The notes: generated by a model not told the origin, from the letters alone. 64,000 bases of DNA from Escherichia coli DSM 30083 = JCM 1649 = ATCC 11775 (GCF_003697165.2 NZ_CP033092.2:3658001-3722000); one strand, 5' to 3'. Positions 15,617-25,143 are shown, counted from the first letter of the stretch. Made by a program: numbers and translations.

Positions 15617-17914
15617 ATGAAAAACAGTAAGGCATTTTACCGCAGCGCATTAGCGACAGCTATTGTTATGGCTCTTTCTGCACCAGCATTCGCTACTGAT
15701 AGCACGGTATCAACTGATCCGGTTACGCTGAATACAGAGAAGACGACTCTGGATCAAGATGTTGTTATTAACGGTGATAACAAGATTACAGCCGTAACAA
15801 TTGAAACGTCAGATTCAGATAAAGACCTTAATGTTACTTTTGGCGGTCACGATATTACCGCCGCATCAACGGTAAACCAAGATTTCGTTGAAGGTGTAAA
15901 AGTTAGTGGTAACAAAAATGTTGTGATTAATGCTACAGACTCCACCATCACAGCTCAAGGTGAAGGCACCTATGTCCGGACTGCAATGGTCATTGATTCA
16001 ACTGGCGATGTTGTTGTTAATGGCGGTAATTTCGTTGCAAAAAATGAAAAAGGTAGTGCGACAGGGATATCTCTGGAAGCGACCACGGGAAATAATTTAA
16101 CGCTCAATGGTACAACCATAAATGCTCAAGGTAATAAGAGTTACAGCAACGGCTCTACGGCAATTTTTGCTCAAAAGGGTAATTTGTTGCAGGGTTTTGA
16201 CGGTGATGCAACCGACAACATCACCCTTGCTGACTCAAATATTATTAATGGCGGGATTGAAACAATAGTTACTGCCGGGAATAAGACGGGAATTCATACA
16301 GTCAACCTGAATATTAAGGATGGCTCAGTAATTGGGGCGGCTAATAATAAACAAACAATTTATGCCTCTGCTTCGGCACAAGGCGCAGGTTCAGCAACGC
16401 AAAATTTAAATTTGTCTGTTGCTGATTCAACCATCTACTCTGATGTCCTGGCCCTTTCTGAAAGCGAGAATTCAGCCAGTACCACAACAAATGTAAATAT
16501 GAACGTTGCCCGCTCTTACTGGGAAGGTAATGCTTATACCTTCAATAGCGGCGATAAAGCGGGTAGTGATCTGGATATAAATCTTTCCGATAGTTCAGTC
16601 TGGAAAGGCAAAGTTTCAGGGGCAGGAGATGCCAGTGTATCTCTGCAAAACGGGTCTGTCTGGAATGTTACGGGTTCCTCAACTGTTGATGCTCTGGCAG
16701 TAAAAGACAGTACGGTTAATATCACGAAGGCTACAGTCAATACTGGCACGTTTGCTTCTCAAAACGGCACTCTGATTGTTGATGCCTCTTCTGAAAACAC
16801 TCTGGATATCAGCGGTAAAGCGAGCGGTGACTTGCGTGTTTACAGTGCGGGTTCATTGGATCTTATCAATGAACAAACGGCATTTATTTCTACCGGCAAA
16901 GACAGCACTCTAAAAGCCACAGGCACAACGGAAGGTGGTCTGTATCAATATGACCTGACACAGGGAGCTGATGGTAACTTTTATTTCGTAAAAAACACGC
17001 ATAAAGCATCCAACGCCAGCTCCGTGATTCAGGCAATGGCAGCTGCTCCGGCTAACGTCGCTAATCTGCAGGCTGACACGCTCTCCGCCCGTCAGGATGC
17101 TGTCCGTCTGAGCGAAAATGACAAGGGTGGCGTATGGATTCAGTACTTTGGCGGTAAACAGAAACATACCACCGCGGGAAATGCATCCTATGACCTGGAT
17201 GTAAATGGTGTAATGCTGGGTGGTGATACCCGCTTCATGACTGAAGATGGTAGCTGGCTGGCCGGTGTGGCGATGTCTTCTGCGAAAGGTGACATGACTA
17301 CCATGCAGAGCAAAGGTGACACTGAAGGTTACAGCTTCCACGCTTACCTGAGCCGCCAGTATAACAACGGTATCTTCATTGATACTGCTGCACAGTTTGG
17401 TCACTACAGCAACACGGCAGATGTTCGCCTGATGAATGGTGGCGGTACCATCAAAGCTGACTTTAACACCAATGGTTTTGGTGCGATGGTTAAAGGCGGT
17501 TACACATGGAAAGACGGTAATGGCCTGTTTATTCAGCCATATGCCAAACTGTCTGCTCTGACTCTGGAAGGTGTGGATTATCAACTCAACGGCGTGGACG
17601 TTCATTCTGACAGCTATAACTCTGTGCTGGGTGAGGCCGGTACGCGCGTGGGTTATGACTTCGCTGTGGGCAACGCGACCGTTAAACCTTATCTGAATCT
17701 GGCCGCACTGAACGAATTCTCTGATGGCAACAAAGTCCGTCTGGGTGATGAGTCTGTCAATGCCAGCATTGACGGTGCAGCATTCCGCGTGGGTGCAGGT
17801 GTACAGGCTGATATCACCAAAAACATGGGAGCATATGCAAGCCTTGACTACACCAAAGGTGACGACATTGAGAACCCGCTACAGGGTGTAGTTGGTATCA
17901 ATGTGACCTGGTAA
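15617..17914 (+). CDS. upaB: UpaB-like autotransporter adhesin (AIDA-I type, classical type Va)
   Basis: A 765-residue autotransporter. The signal peptide is MKNSKAFYRSALATAIVMAL followed by a cleavage-like SAPAFA, then a passenger of about 460 residues rich in Asn, Thr, Ser and Val with short repeated strands (NLTLNGTTINAQ, DVVVNGGNF, DSSVWKGKVSG) typical of a beta-helix, and a C-terminal 12-strand barrel (about 500-765) ending in aromatic W after GINVT. The start at 15617 has GGAG 10 nt upstream; in-frame starts at 15602 (ATG) and 15584 (TTG) would lengthen the signal region to as much as 776 residues in all. Gene position beside ykgH/betA and the sequence suggest UpaB of UPEC, reported to bind fibronectin and glycosaminoglycans; the name is from memory. 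No protease motif is present. Confidence 0.85.
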   Translation: MKNSKAFYRSALATAIVMALSAPAFATDSTVSTDPVTLNTEKTTLDQDVVINGDNKITAVTIETSDSDKDLNVTFGGHDITAASTVNQDFVEGVKVSGNKNVVINATDSTITAQGEGTYVRTAMVIDSTGDVVVNGGNFVAKNEKGSATGISLEATTGNNLTLNGTTINAQGNKSYSNGSTAIFAQKGNLLQGFDGDATDNITLADSNIINGGIETIVTAGNKTGIHTVNLNIKDGSVIGAANNKQTIYASASAQGAGSATQNLNLSVADSTIYSDVLALSESENSASTTTNVNMNVARSYWEGNAYTFNSGDKAGSDLDINLSDSSVWKGKVSGAGDASVSLQNGSVWNVTGSSTVDALAVKDSTVNITKATVNTGTFASQNGTLIVDASSENTLDISGKASGDLRVYSAGSLDLINEQTAFISTGKDSTLKATGTTEGGLYQYDLTQGADGNFYFVKNTHKASNASSVIQAMAAAPANVANLQADTLSARQDAVRLSENDKGGVWIQYFGGKQKHTTAGNASYDLDVNGVMLGGDTRFMTEDGSWLAGVAMSSAKGDMTTMQSKGDTEGYSFHAYLSRQYNNGIFIDTAAQFGHYSNTADVRLMNGGGTIKADFNTNGFGAMVKGGYTWKDGNGLFIQPYAKLSALTLEGVDYQLNGVDVHSDSYNSVLGEAGTRVGYDFAVGNATVKPYLNLAALNEFSDGNKVRLGDESVNASIDGAAFRVGAGVQADITKNMGAYASLDYTKGDDIENPLQGVVGINVTW

Positions 17915-17952
17915 GAATAAAGCAGTCGGTTCCCCTGTCGACTGTTATACCC

Positions 17953-17981
17953 CCTGCAGGCAGCAGTATGCTGCCTGCAGG
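17953..17981 (+). terminator. Strong hairpin after the autotransporter gene
   Basis: A perfect 13-bp GC-rich stem (CCTGCAGGCAGCA at 17953-17965 pairing with TGCTGCCTGCAGG at 17969-17981) with a 3-nt loop lies 39 nt after the autotransporter stop. No U-run follows (CTATAAATA), so it may act as an RNA-stabilising 3' hairpin or a Rho-assisted end rather than a canonical intrinsic terminator. Confidence 0.6.
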
Positions 17982-18097
17982 CTATAAATATCCAGTATTC
18001 ATGATGCTGGCTTTTTGCTGATATTTACCCTGAACATTCCTGATACAGACTATTAATACAATCTTATCTGCGACAGATTTCATTTTCTGGATATATT

Positions 18098-18766
18098 ATG
18101 AATGAACAAATCAAACAGGATATCGATCTGATTGAGATTTTATTTTATCTGAAGAAAAAGATTCGTGTTATCCTTTTTATTATAGCTATCTGTATGGTAA
18201 TGGTGCTGTTGTTTCTGTATATCAATAAAGATAATATAAAAGTGACTTACAGTCTAAAAATAAACCAGACAACACCAGGCATACTTGTTAGCTGTGATAG
18301 CAATAATAACTTTGCCTGTCAGACCACAATGACTGAAGATGTTATTCAGCGAATTACTACATTTTTTCAGACCAGCCCAGATGTCAAGAACAGAGAAATA
18401 AAGCTGGAATGGTCAGGAAATAAGAGAGATTTACCAACTGCTGAAGCGGAAATATCTCGCGTGCAGGCGTCTATCATCAAATGGTATGCGTCAGAATACC
18501 ATAATGGCAGGCAAGTTCTCGATGAGATACAAACGCCTTCAGCAATTAACAGTGAGCTTTATACAAAAATGATATACCTGACCAGGAACTGGTCACTGTA
18601 TCCGAACGGTGATGGCTGTGTCACTATAAGCTCACCAGAAATAAAAAATAAATACCCTGCTGCCATTTGCCTGGCTCTGGGATTTTTTCTAAGTATTGTG
18701 ATTTCTGTGATGTTTTGCCTTGTCAAAAAAATGGTAGATGAATACCAACAAAACTCTGGGCAGTAA
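18098..18766 (+). CDS. ykgH: YkgH, Wzz-like inner-membrane protein
   Basis: The 222-residue protein is E. coli YkgH. It starts with a short cytoplasmic Wzz-type region (DIDLIEILFYLKKKIRVILF), then a membrane span at about 25-43, a periplasmic domain, and a second span at about 188-210 before a short basic tail. This two-helix topology is that of polysaccharide co-polymerases (Wzz domain), but it is much shorter than chain-length regulators and no ligase or polymerase gene is near, so the function is open. It follows the autotransporter after a hairpin and 184 nt, so it probably has its own promoter. Confidence 0.9.
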   Translation: MNEQIKQDIDLIEILFYLKKKIRVILFIIAICMVMVLLFLYINKDNIKVTYSLKINQTTPGILVSCDSNNNFACQTTMTEDVIQRITTFFQTSPDVKNREIKLEWSGNKRDLPTAEAEISRVQASIIKWYASEYHNGRQVLDEIQTPSAINSELYTKMIYLTRNWSLYPNGDGCVTISSPEIKNKYPAAICLALGFFLSIVISVMFCLVKKMVDEYQQNSGQ

Positions 18767-18863
18767 TAAACAGCATTCTGACAGAGAGTGCCTGTATAAA
18801 ACTATAGTGACAGTGACCGGGAAGGGAGCCCGTCTTCAGGAATGGATTCCTGTCTTTTTAACT

Positions 18864-18900
18864 GTAAATATCCTGGCATTATTAATGTCAGGATATTTAC
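18864..18900. terminator. Perfect 12-bp hairpin between convergent ykgH and ykgG
   Basis: GTAAATATCCTG (18864-18875) pairs exactly with CAGGATATTTAC (18889-18900); the stem can be extended inward through a G-U pair and three more base pairs. It lies in the 240-nt space between two convergent genes, so it may stop transcription or protect 3' ends from either side. It lacks a flanking U-run. Confidence 0.45.
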
Positions 18901-19008
18901 AGAAGAGCTGCATAACCATGACGGAACGGGGTTAAGTCAGGTTGTCCTTAACGCTATTCACAACCTCGTATACCGCCTTCAGGTTTATGTCCAGACTACA
19001 TATCTCTC

Positions 19009-19704
19009 TCAGCAATCCTCAATAATCAGATACACCGCTTTCACCGGACCATGAACCCCGACGACTTTGATAAGCTCAATGTCCGCCGTTGAACTGGGAC
19101 CACTGATGATGTTAATACATGACGGCATTCGTTCACCGGCCTGCGCTTTCTGATGCAATTTTTCTGCGAGTTGCGCTACACGCGGCAGGATTGTGCTTTT
19201 ACGCAGGATAAAAAGAGAAGATTCCGGGAGCAGGCTCAATGAACGCCCGCGCCCGGCGGCGGAAAAAAGAACCACGCCTCCCGATTCGGTTAAACCATAT
19301 TCAGCATATACGACGCCCACTTTAGCCTGCTCTGCTTGTGATATGTTCTCAATACCTTTCGCCGGATCCCAAACAACGGCATTGCATTCCTGCTGCAAAC
19401 GTTCGCTAATCCCCAATTCCTCCAGCCTCGTGTCACCACTAATCACGACCGACTGATCTCCCAGCTCTTTACACAGACGTATTGCAGCTTCTGCCGCCTT
19501 CGCCTCGCTGGTCAGTTCACAGCGCGTCAACATAACATCGCTGGCAAACTGGATAAACGCGTCACAGCGCTGCTGTTGGGTAAGTTGGGTAAGCCGCTCG
19601 TTAGCATAGTTGTTAAGCGGCGCATCTTCTGCTTGCGGTTCAAGTCGCAGCGGGCGCCCCAGTGCCTGAGCAACGTTATTCAAAAATTTGCTCCGATTAT
19701 CCAT
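19009..19704 (-). CDS. ykgG: YkgG, LutC-type subunit of L-lactate oxidation complex
   Basis: A 231-residue protein of the LUD family (LutC/YkgG), third member of the lutABC-type set. These three proteins form an iron-sulfur complex that oxidises L-lactate to pyruvate in bacteria lacking or supplementing LldD. The conserved segments YAEYGLTESGGVVLFS and SGPSSTADIELIKVVGVHGP are present. I chose the ATG at 19704 (MDNRSKFLNNV), as in K-12; it overlaps the end of ykgF by 8 nt, indicating coupling. The open frame extends 51 codons further upstream inside ykgF, without support. No cysteine cluster is present, as expected for this subunit. Confidence 0.94.
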   Translation of the reverse strand: MDNRSKFLNNVAQALGRPLRLEPQAEDAPLNNYANERLTQLTQQQRCDAFIQFASDVMLTRCELTSEAKAAEAAIRLCKELGDQSVVISGDTRLEELGISERLQQECNAVVWDPAKGIENISQAEQAKVGVVYAEYGLTESGGVVLFSAAGRGRSLSLLPESSLFILRKSTILPRVAQLAEKLHQKAQAGERMPSCINIISGPSSTADIELIKVVGVHGPVKAVYLIIEDC

Positions 19705-21124
19705 TCTTTTTCTCCTGCGCCTGATGTTTCTTAAACCAACTACGGAAACTCTCTCCGTCAGCTTCAGGAAGATCGCGTGCTTCCATCCAGTCGCTAATCG
19801 CGCCAAATTTGAGTGGTGTTTTGCCGCCATTGATAAACCAGCTTGCCGCATGAGCACCAGCCATCATCCCAACTTTCCACAATCCTGGATGACTATTGGC
19901 ATAAGCGAACATTTTTATCGCCCGTTGCTCTGCTTTTGCGGTGATCCCTTTTTCAGCCATCACCCGACGATGACGCAAAATCAGTTTTGACAGCGGAATA
20001 CGCACCGGACACACGCTGTCACAAGCGGTGCATAAAGAGCAGGCGTAGGGTAAATCTTTAAAATCTTTATAGCCGCCAAGTAACGGGGAAATCACCGCAC
20101 CAATTGGCCCTGGATAAATAGAGCCATATCCATGACCGCCAATATGGCGATATGCCGGACAAGTATTCATACAAGCCCCGCAACGAATACAGCGCAGCAC
20201 ATCCCGAAATTCAGAGGCCAGCACCTCAGAACGCCCGTTATCGACAATAACCAGATGAAACTCTTCAGGACCATCAACGTGCCCCGCTTCGCGCGGTCCT
20301 GTCAGCCAGGTGTTGTATCCCGTCAAACGTGCACCAACGGCACTGCGCGCCAGCATGGTGATCAATACATCTACCTCTGCAAACGTGGGAGCAATACGCT
20401 CCATTCCCATCACTGCAATATGCGTTTTAGGCAGCGTGGTACACATTCGCGCATTACCTTCATTGGTCACCAGGCATACCGAACCGGTCTCTGCCACCGC
20501 GAAATTACAGCCGGTAATACCTATTTCAGCACTGAGGAAATCTTCGCGGATTTTTTGCCGAATGAATAAGGTCATCGCTTCAGGCGTTTCCGGCCCCTCA
20601 TAGCCCAGATGTTCGTGTAGCACTCGACGGATCTGATGGCGATCTTTATGAATTGCCGGGACCACAACATGAGAGGGCGGATCTTGATCCAGCTGGAGAA
20701 TGTATTCACCCAGATCGGTTTCAATCACCTGAATCCCGGCATCCTGCAACACATGATTGACACCAATCTCTTCGGTCACCATCGATTTAGATTTCACCAC
20801 CTTCCGGGCATTTTTGCGTTGGGCAACCTGTAAAATGTAGCGGGTGGCGTCTTCTTTGGTTTTTGCAAAATAGACGTGACCTCCGTTTTGCGTCACTTTT
20901 TCTGAGAGCTGGTACAGATAAGCGTCGAGATTACTCAGAACATGATCACGTATCTGGGCGGCCCGATCGCGCCACTCCTCCCAGTGCCCCAATTCATCGA
21001 CCATTTTTTGCCGATTTGCCCCAATACGCTGCTGCGCGTTTGCCACCGCTTTGCGCATGATCGGATCTTCAATTTGCTGACGAATGCGTGTCTTAAAATC
21101 TGTATTACTGGTTTTGATCGACAT
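19697..21124 (-). CDS. ykgF: YkgF, LutB-type iron-sulfur subunit
   Basis: This 475-residue protein has an N-terminal LUD domain (about 60-290; GITGCNFAVAETGSVCLVTN) followed by two 4Fe-4S ferredoxin-type motifs, CIRCGACMNTCP and CSLCTACDSVCP (about 310-380), each with a complete set of four cysteines. It is the central electron-carrying subunit of the LutABC-type L-lactate oxidation complex. It overlaps ykgG by 8 nt and follows ykgE by 10 nt, forming one operon. Sequence and length agree with E. coli YkgF; no disruption is seen. Confidence 0.95.
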   Translation of the reverse strand: MSIKTSNTDFKTRIRQQIEDPIMRKAVANAQQRIGANRQKMVDELGHWEEWRDRAAQIRDHVLSNLDAYLYQLSEKVTQNGGHVYFAKTKEDATRYILQVAQRKNARKVVKSKSMVTEEIGVNHVLQDAGIQVIETDLGEYILQLDQDPPSHVVVPAIHKDRHQIRRVLHEHLGYEGPETPEAMTLFIRQKIREDFLSAEIGITGCNFAVAETGSVCLVTNEGNARMCTTLPKTHIAVMGMERIAPTFAEVDVLITMLARSAVGARLTGYNTWLTGPREAGHVDGPEEFHLVIVDNGRSEVLASEFRDVLRCIRCGACMNTCPAYRHIGGHGYGSIYPGPIGAVISPLLGGYKDFKDLPYACSLCTACDSVCPVRIPLSKLILRHRRVMAEKGITAKAEQRAIKMFAYANSHPGLWKVGMMAGAHAASWFINGGKTPLKFGAISDWMEARDLPEADGESFRSWFKKHQAQEKKNG

Positions 21125-21134
21125 CTTTATATCC

Positions 21135-21854
21135 TCAGCGGCTCATCAGCACTTCAGCAATATGCATCACTTTGACTTTCTGCCCTTCCCGTTGTAATCG
21201 TCCACTGATGTTCAGCAGGCAACTCACGTCAGCACCAATTAAATACTCAGGGCGGACTTCCATCAGGTGCGCAACCTTTTCTTTCACCATCTCGCCGGAT
21301 ATTTCGGCCATTTTGACCGAGAACGTGCCGCCAAATCCGCAGCAGGTATCCTGTTCAGCAAAGGTCAACAGCTCCAGTCCACGCACATTTTTCAGCAGCG
21401 TAAGTGGTTCGTCCTTCACCCCCAGCTTACGGGCCAGGCTACAAGATGGGTGATACACCGCTCTCCCTTGCAAACTGGCACCTACATCGACTACCCCTAA
21501 TGTATTAACAATAAAAGAGGTGAGATCCTGCATACGCGCGGCAACCTTTTCGGCACGTGATGCCCATTCAGGTTCATCCGCCAGATACGTCGGGTAACTT
21601 TTTACGGCATAGGTGCAAGAGCCAGCCGGTGAAATAATGGGATCGTCGTTATCCTCCAGTGCGGCGATCAGATTTTTCATCCCTGGAATCGCTTCTTTGA
21701 TATAACCACTATTGATCGCAGGCTGACCGCAGCATCCTTGTTTCTCCGGGAAATTTACGCGACAGCCGAGTTTTTCCAGTAGCAGCACGGAGTCTCGTGC
21801 CATTCTTGATTTCAGGGCGTCACCAATGCAGGTGACAAAGAAATTGACATTCAC
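21135..21854 (-). CDS. ykgE: YkgE, LutA-type cysteine-rich subunit
   Basis: A 239-residue protein with two cysteine-rich (CCG) domains: CCGQPAINSGY near residue 40 and CCGFGGTFSVK near residue 170, plus conserved cysteines upstream of each (FVTCIGD; HPSCSLARKLG). Such domains bind iron-sulfur clusters in heterodisulfide-reductase-like enzymes; LutA is the family member for L-lactate oxidation. It is the first gene of ykgEFG; the ATG at 21854 follows GGAGTATTAGTTGTGA. About 525 nt separate it from rclR, and the operon promoter must lie there. Confidence 0.95.
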   Translation of the reverse strand: MNVNFFVTCIGDALKSRMARDSVLLLEKLGCRVNFPEKQGCCGQPAINSGYIKEAIPGMKNLIAALEDNDDPIISPAGSCTYAVKSYPTYLADEPEWASRAEKVAARMQDLTSFIVNTLGVVDVGASLQGRAVYHPSCSLARKLGVKDEPLTLLKNVRGLELLTFAEQDTCCGFGGTFSVKMAEISGEMVKEKVAHLMEVRPEYLIGADVSCLLNISGRLQREGQKVKVMHIAEVLMSR

Positions 21855-22380
21855 AACTAATACTCCATTACTTCATGCCCATTTATGCCCGATGGTTCCC
21901 CCCTTCCGGGGGATCAATCATCAATAAATATGGCGTTCTTTTTTAATTGGCTAGCAACATACCACCCCTCATTTGTATGACAAATAATAATCTTTCATCT
22001 AAACTTCAAATGCAATAACTAATTTTATTTCTTTCGGCATCGCTCACATTTTATGGGGAAATCGACGATCATTTTTGGCATAAGAAATCCATTTAAAAAG
22101 GCTACACCCCTTATACCTATTCAGAGCTACTTATTCAGGGGTTATTGAGATATACACTGATGGTGCACAAAAAAATCACCGACAATAATCACGTATCAAG
22201 TAATAGTCGGGATTTTATTTAATTGAAGCAATTTAGTTTGCATTTTTATTTAAAAACTGAGCTAGAGTCCATCAAAAAAAATATATAAAGCCCAAAACTA
22301 CCGTTGGAAATAGAAATAGTTGAAAGGCTCACAACTCCCGGAATGCGGATTATCTTTGCCCTGATTTCTGGCGGTTTTAT
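21855..22380. other. Intergenic region upstream of ykgE and downstream of rclR
   Basis: About 525 AT-rich bases between ykgE and the 3' end of rclR, both on the minus strand. A short GC hairpin (TCCCCC ... GGGGGA, about 21897-21915) sits in the probable ykgE leader. No gene is apparent. The ykgEFG promoter should lie here but I cannot assign its boxes. Confidence 0.5.
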
Positions 22381-23235
22381 TCAGGGTGCAAGCTGTCTGA
22401 CCCTTTCCCGATATTCTCCCGGAGTACAACCAAACTCGCGGACAAACGCCTTGTGAAAAGATGATTCGCTGGCATAGCCTACTGACTCAGCGATCACCAC
22501 AACAGGGAGCATTTCCCGGGAAAACATCTGGGCCGCTATTTGTAGACGCAACTTTGTTAATACAGCCAGCGGCGTGGTTCCGGAAACATCACGGAAAAGC
22601 TGGGCAAAACTTGCCCGGGACATGTGGGCGATGCTGGCCAGCGATTCGACGGTCCAGGCGTGTCCAGGCATTTCCATCATTTGCTGTATTACCGCACCAA
22701 GACGTGGATGCAGAAGCAAACTGAGAATGTTTTTCTCTGTATTAACCTGTGCAATCCACTCACGCACCGCGAGGGTAAAGAATGTAGCGCAGATCTGGCT
22801 ACACAGAGCATCCACTCCCGGCATTGCCGATCTGGATTCCTGTTGTAAAAACGGGATCGCCTCCCTCAGCCAGTTATATTCCACGCTATGGTTCACTGGT
22901 GCTACAAACAGCGTTTCCGGCAAAGACGTTAAAAAATAACGCGCCGAATGTTGCAGCCGAAGAGTGCCACAGACAATACAGGTCGATTCATTATCGACAT
23001 GACTCAGGCGATGAGCTGAATTTTGTGGTAGCAGGACCACATTTCCCGGGCGTAATGTAAAAATCTCTCCCGTCGGCATTTCCAGCTTCGCCGCTCCTTG
23101 CGTTAACGCATGCCAACGAATAACCGACAATTCCCCGGCACCATGTGGAAGTTGCCAGTCACTTCCTAACACGCAATTCTTATCGATCGTTCCTTGTGGA
23201 GCGTTAAGCATCAACAAACGGCTAAGAGCATCCAT
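22381..23235 (-). CDS. rclR: RclR, AraC-family sensor of reactive chlorine species
   Basis: The 284-residue protein is RclR (YkgD). The N-terminal cupin-like half carries cysteines in TIDKNCVLG (residue 21) and STCIVCGTL (near residue 89), which are known to be oxidised by hypochlorous acid; the C-terminal half (about 180-280) is a double AraC helix-turn-helix (SLASIAHMSRASFAQLFRDV and VVVIAESVGYASESSFHKAF). RclR activates rclABC, which diverges from it. I used the ATG at 23235 (MDALSRLL); an in-frame start 17 codons upstream exists but is not the known one. Confidence 0.95.
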   Translation of the reverse strand: MDALSRLLMLNAPQGTIDKNCVLGSDWQLPHGAGELSVIRWHALTQGAAKLEMPTGEIFTLRPGNVVLLPQNSAHRLSHVDNESTCIVCGTLRLQHSARYFLTSLPETLFVAPVNHSVEYNWLREAIPFLQQESRSAMPGVDALCSQICATFFTLAVREWIAQVNTEKNILSLLLHPRLGAVIQQMMEMPGHAWTVESLASIAHMSRASFAQLFRDVSGTTPLAVLTKLRLQIAAQMFSREMLPVVVIAESVGYASESSFHKAFVREFGCTPGEYRERVRQLAP

Positions 23236-23385
23236 ATCAGACTCCTGAGTGGTTTTTTGATTACAAACACCAACAATCTTAGTCAATAATTAATCTAATA
23301 CCATCAAATAGTTAATCATGATTTTTGTTTTGTGATTCTGATTAAGAAAAAGAAAATACCAGACGATAAGACAAAATATCAAGCG

Positions 23386-23423
23386 TTGTGAAGAAATGTT
23401 ATTTGCTCTTTTGCGTCTATAGT
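23386..23423 (+). promoter_or_regulatory. Candidate rclABC promoter
   Basis: A good -10 hexamer, TATAGT (23418-23423), lies 39 nt upstream of the rclA start, but the region 17 nt upstream of it has no good -35 (AATGTT), which fits an activator-dependent promoter. RclR is the known activator of this transcript; I could not define its site. Confidence 0.4.
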
Positions 23424-23461
23424 CATGATGTCAAATGAACGCGTTTCGACAGGAAATCATC

Positions 23462-24787
23462 ATGAATAAATATCAGGCAGTTATTATTGGTTTTGGCAAG
23501 GCTGGAAAAACATTAGCCGTCACGCTGGCAAAAGCAGGTTGGCGTGTGGCTCTCATCGAACAATCAAATGCAATGTATGGCGGGACCTGTATTAATATCG
23601 GCTGTATCCCAACCAAAACATTGGTTCATGACGCACAGCAGCACACAGATTTTGTCCGTGCCATACAGCGTAAAAATGAAGTGGTTAATTTTTTACGTAA
23701 TAAGAATTTTCATAATCTTGCGGATATGCCCAATATCGACGTGATCGACGGCCAGGCGGAGTTTATCAATAATCATAGCCTGCGTGTTCATCGGCCTGGG
23801 AGAAATCTGGAGATTCATGGCGAGAAAATTTTTATTAATACCGGTGCACAAGCCGTGGTTCCGCCAATTCCTGGAATTACCACCACGCCTGGTGTATATG
23901 ACAGCACCGGATTACTTAATCTAAAAGAATTGCCTGGGCATTTAGGTATTTTGGGCGGCGGATATATTGGCGTTGAGTTCGCCTCTATGTTCGCTAATTT
24001 TGGCAGCAAAGTAACCATTTTAGAGGCAGCTTCGCTGTTTTTGCCTCGGGAAGATCGGGATATTGCTGATAATATCGCGACGATTTTACGCGATCAGGGT
24101 GTCGATATAATCCTCAATGCCCATGTGGAGCGAATCAGTCACCATGAAAATCAAGTGCAAGTGCATAGCGAGCACGCCCAACTGGCGGTGGATGCACTGT
24201 TAATAGCTTCCGGTCGTCAACCGGCTACCGCTTCGTTACATCCAGAAAATGCAGGTATCGCAGTAAACGAGCGCGGGGCAATTGTCGTTGACAAGCAATT
24301 ACATACCACCGCAGACAATATTTGGGCGATGGGAGATGTTACCGGCGGGCTGCAATTTACTTATATTTCACTGGATGATTACCGCATTGTGCGTGATGAG
24401 TTGCTGGGAGAAGGCAGACGTAGTACTGATGATCGGAAAAATGTGCCTTATTCCGTATTCATGACACCGCCACTGTCCAGGGTTGGTATGACAGAAGAAC
24501 AGGCCAGAGAGAGTGGTGCTGATATTCAGGTGGTGACATTGCCTGTAGCTGCAATTCCGCGTGCCAGAGTGATGAATGATACTCGTGGGGTATTAAAAGC
24601 GATTGTTGATAATAAAACCCAACGTATATTAGGGGCATCACTGCTGTGTGTTGACTCCCACGAGATGATCAATATAGTGAAAATGGTGATGGATGCCGGG
24701 CTGCCTTATAGCATATTACGCGATCAGATATTTACTCATCCGTCGATGAGCGAATCACTCAATGATCTATTTTCATTAGTCAAATAA
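23462..24787 (+). CDS. rclA: RclA, flavin disulfide reductase-like reactive chlorine resistance enzyme
   Basis: A 441-residue FAD/NAD(P)H pyridine nucleotide-disulfide oxidoreductase. Motifs in order: FAD-binding IIGFGKAGKTLAVTLAKAGW, the redox-active dicysteine box GGTCINIGCIPTK, the NAD(P)-binding GILGGGYIGVEFASMF, the second FAD motif IWAMGDVTGG, and a dimerisation domain ending TSLNDLF-like. RclA is known to protect against hypochlorous acid and to reduce Cu(II). The ATG at 23462 follows AGGAAATC and matches K-12; an upstream in-frame start at 23435 would add nine residues. It is first in rclABC. Confidence 0.96.
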   Translation: MNKYQAVIIGFGKAGKTLAVTLAKAGWRVALIEQSNAMYGGTCINIGCIPTKTLVHDAQQHTDFVRAIQRKNEVVNFLRNKNFHNLADMPNIDVIDGQAEFINNHSLRVHRPGRNLEIHGEKIFINTGAQAVVPPIPGITTTPGVYDSTGLLNLKELPGHLGILGGGYIGVEFASMFANFGSKVTILEAASLFLPREDRDIADNIATILRDQGVDIILNAHVERISHHENQVQVHSEHAQLAVDALLIASGRQPATASLHPENAGIAVNERGAIVVDKQLHTTADNIWAMGDVTGGLQFTYISLDDYRIVRDELLGEGRRSTDDRKNVPYSVFMTPPLSRVGMTEEQARESGADIQVVTLPVAAIPRARVMNDTRGVLKAIVDNKTQRILGASLLCVDSHEMINIVKMVMDAGLPYSILRDQIFTHPSMSESLNDLFSLVK

Positions 24788-24797
24788 ACTCAAAATC

Positions 24798-24825
24798 AGA
24801 CGCCAGAACAAATATTCTGGCGTCT
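24798..24825 (+). terminator. Hairpin between rclA and rclB
   Basis: A perfect 11-bp stem, AGACGCCAGAA (24798-24808) with TTCTGGCGTCT (24815-24825), stands 11 nt after the rclA stop in the 108-nt gap before rclB. With no U-run it is likely a partial terminator or an RNA-processing/stability element lowering rclBC relative to rclA. Confidence 0.5.
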
Positions 24826-24895
24826 CAGAGAAAAGAATCTTATTAATTCCCTGTTACTTTATAACTTCTTAATCACTTCATTGATGGTATTTTAT

Positions 24896-25132
24896 ATGTT
24901 TAAAAAATCTGTTTTATTTGCAACACTATTATCTGGCGTTATGGCATTTTCCACCAATGCAGATGATAAAATAATTCTGAAACATATCAGCGTCTCATCA
25001 GTATCAGCATCACCGACAGTTCTTGAGAATGCCATTGCTGATATGGCCAGAAAATATAATGCTTCATCCTGGAAAGTTACATCGATGCGAATTGATAATA
25101 ATTCAACCGCAACAGCAGTATTGTATAAATAA
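24896..25132 (+). CDS. rclB: RclB, small periplasmic protein of the reactive chlorine locus
   Basis: A 78-residue protein with a signal peptide (MFKKSVLFATLLSGVMAFST, cleavage near NADD) and a small mature domain typical of the YdgH/BhsA/McbA-like fold (HISVSSVSASPTVLENAIADMARKYNASSWKVTSM). RclB is required for full resistance to hypochlorous acid, but its mechanism is unknown. The ATG at 24896 is the K-12 start; five codons upstream in frame is another ATG without better support. It precedes rclC by 11 nt. Confidence 0.94.
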   Translation: MFKKSVLFATLLSGVMAFSTNADDKIILKHISVSSVSASPTVLENAIADMARKYNASSWKVTSMRIDNNSTATAVLYK

Positions 25133-25143
25133 GGATGTTTACA

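Noticed and set aside
16910..17605. 231-codon minus-strand ORF inside the autotransporter barrel
   Set aside because: Antisense shadow within a conserved barrel domain; no ribosome-binding site or motif.
18738..18935. 65-codon ORF overlapping the end of ykgH
   Set aside because: It begins inside ykgH in another frame and continues through the hairpin region; the hydrophobic run alone is not enough evidence.
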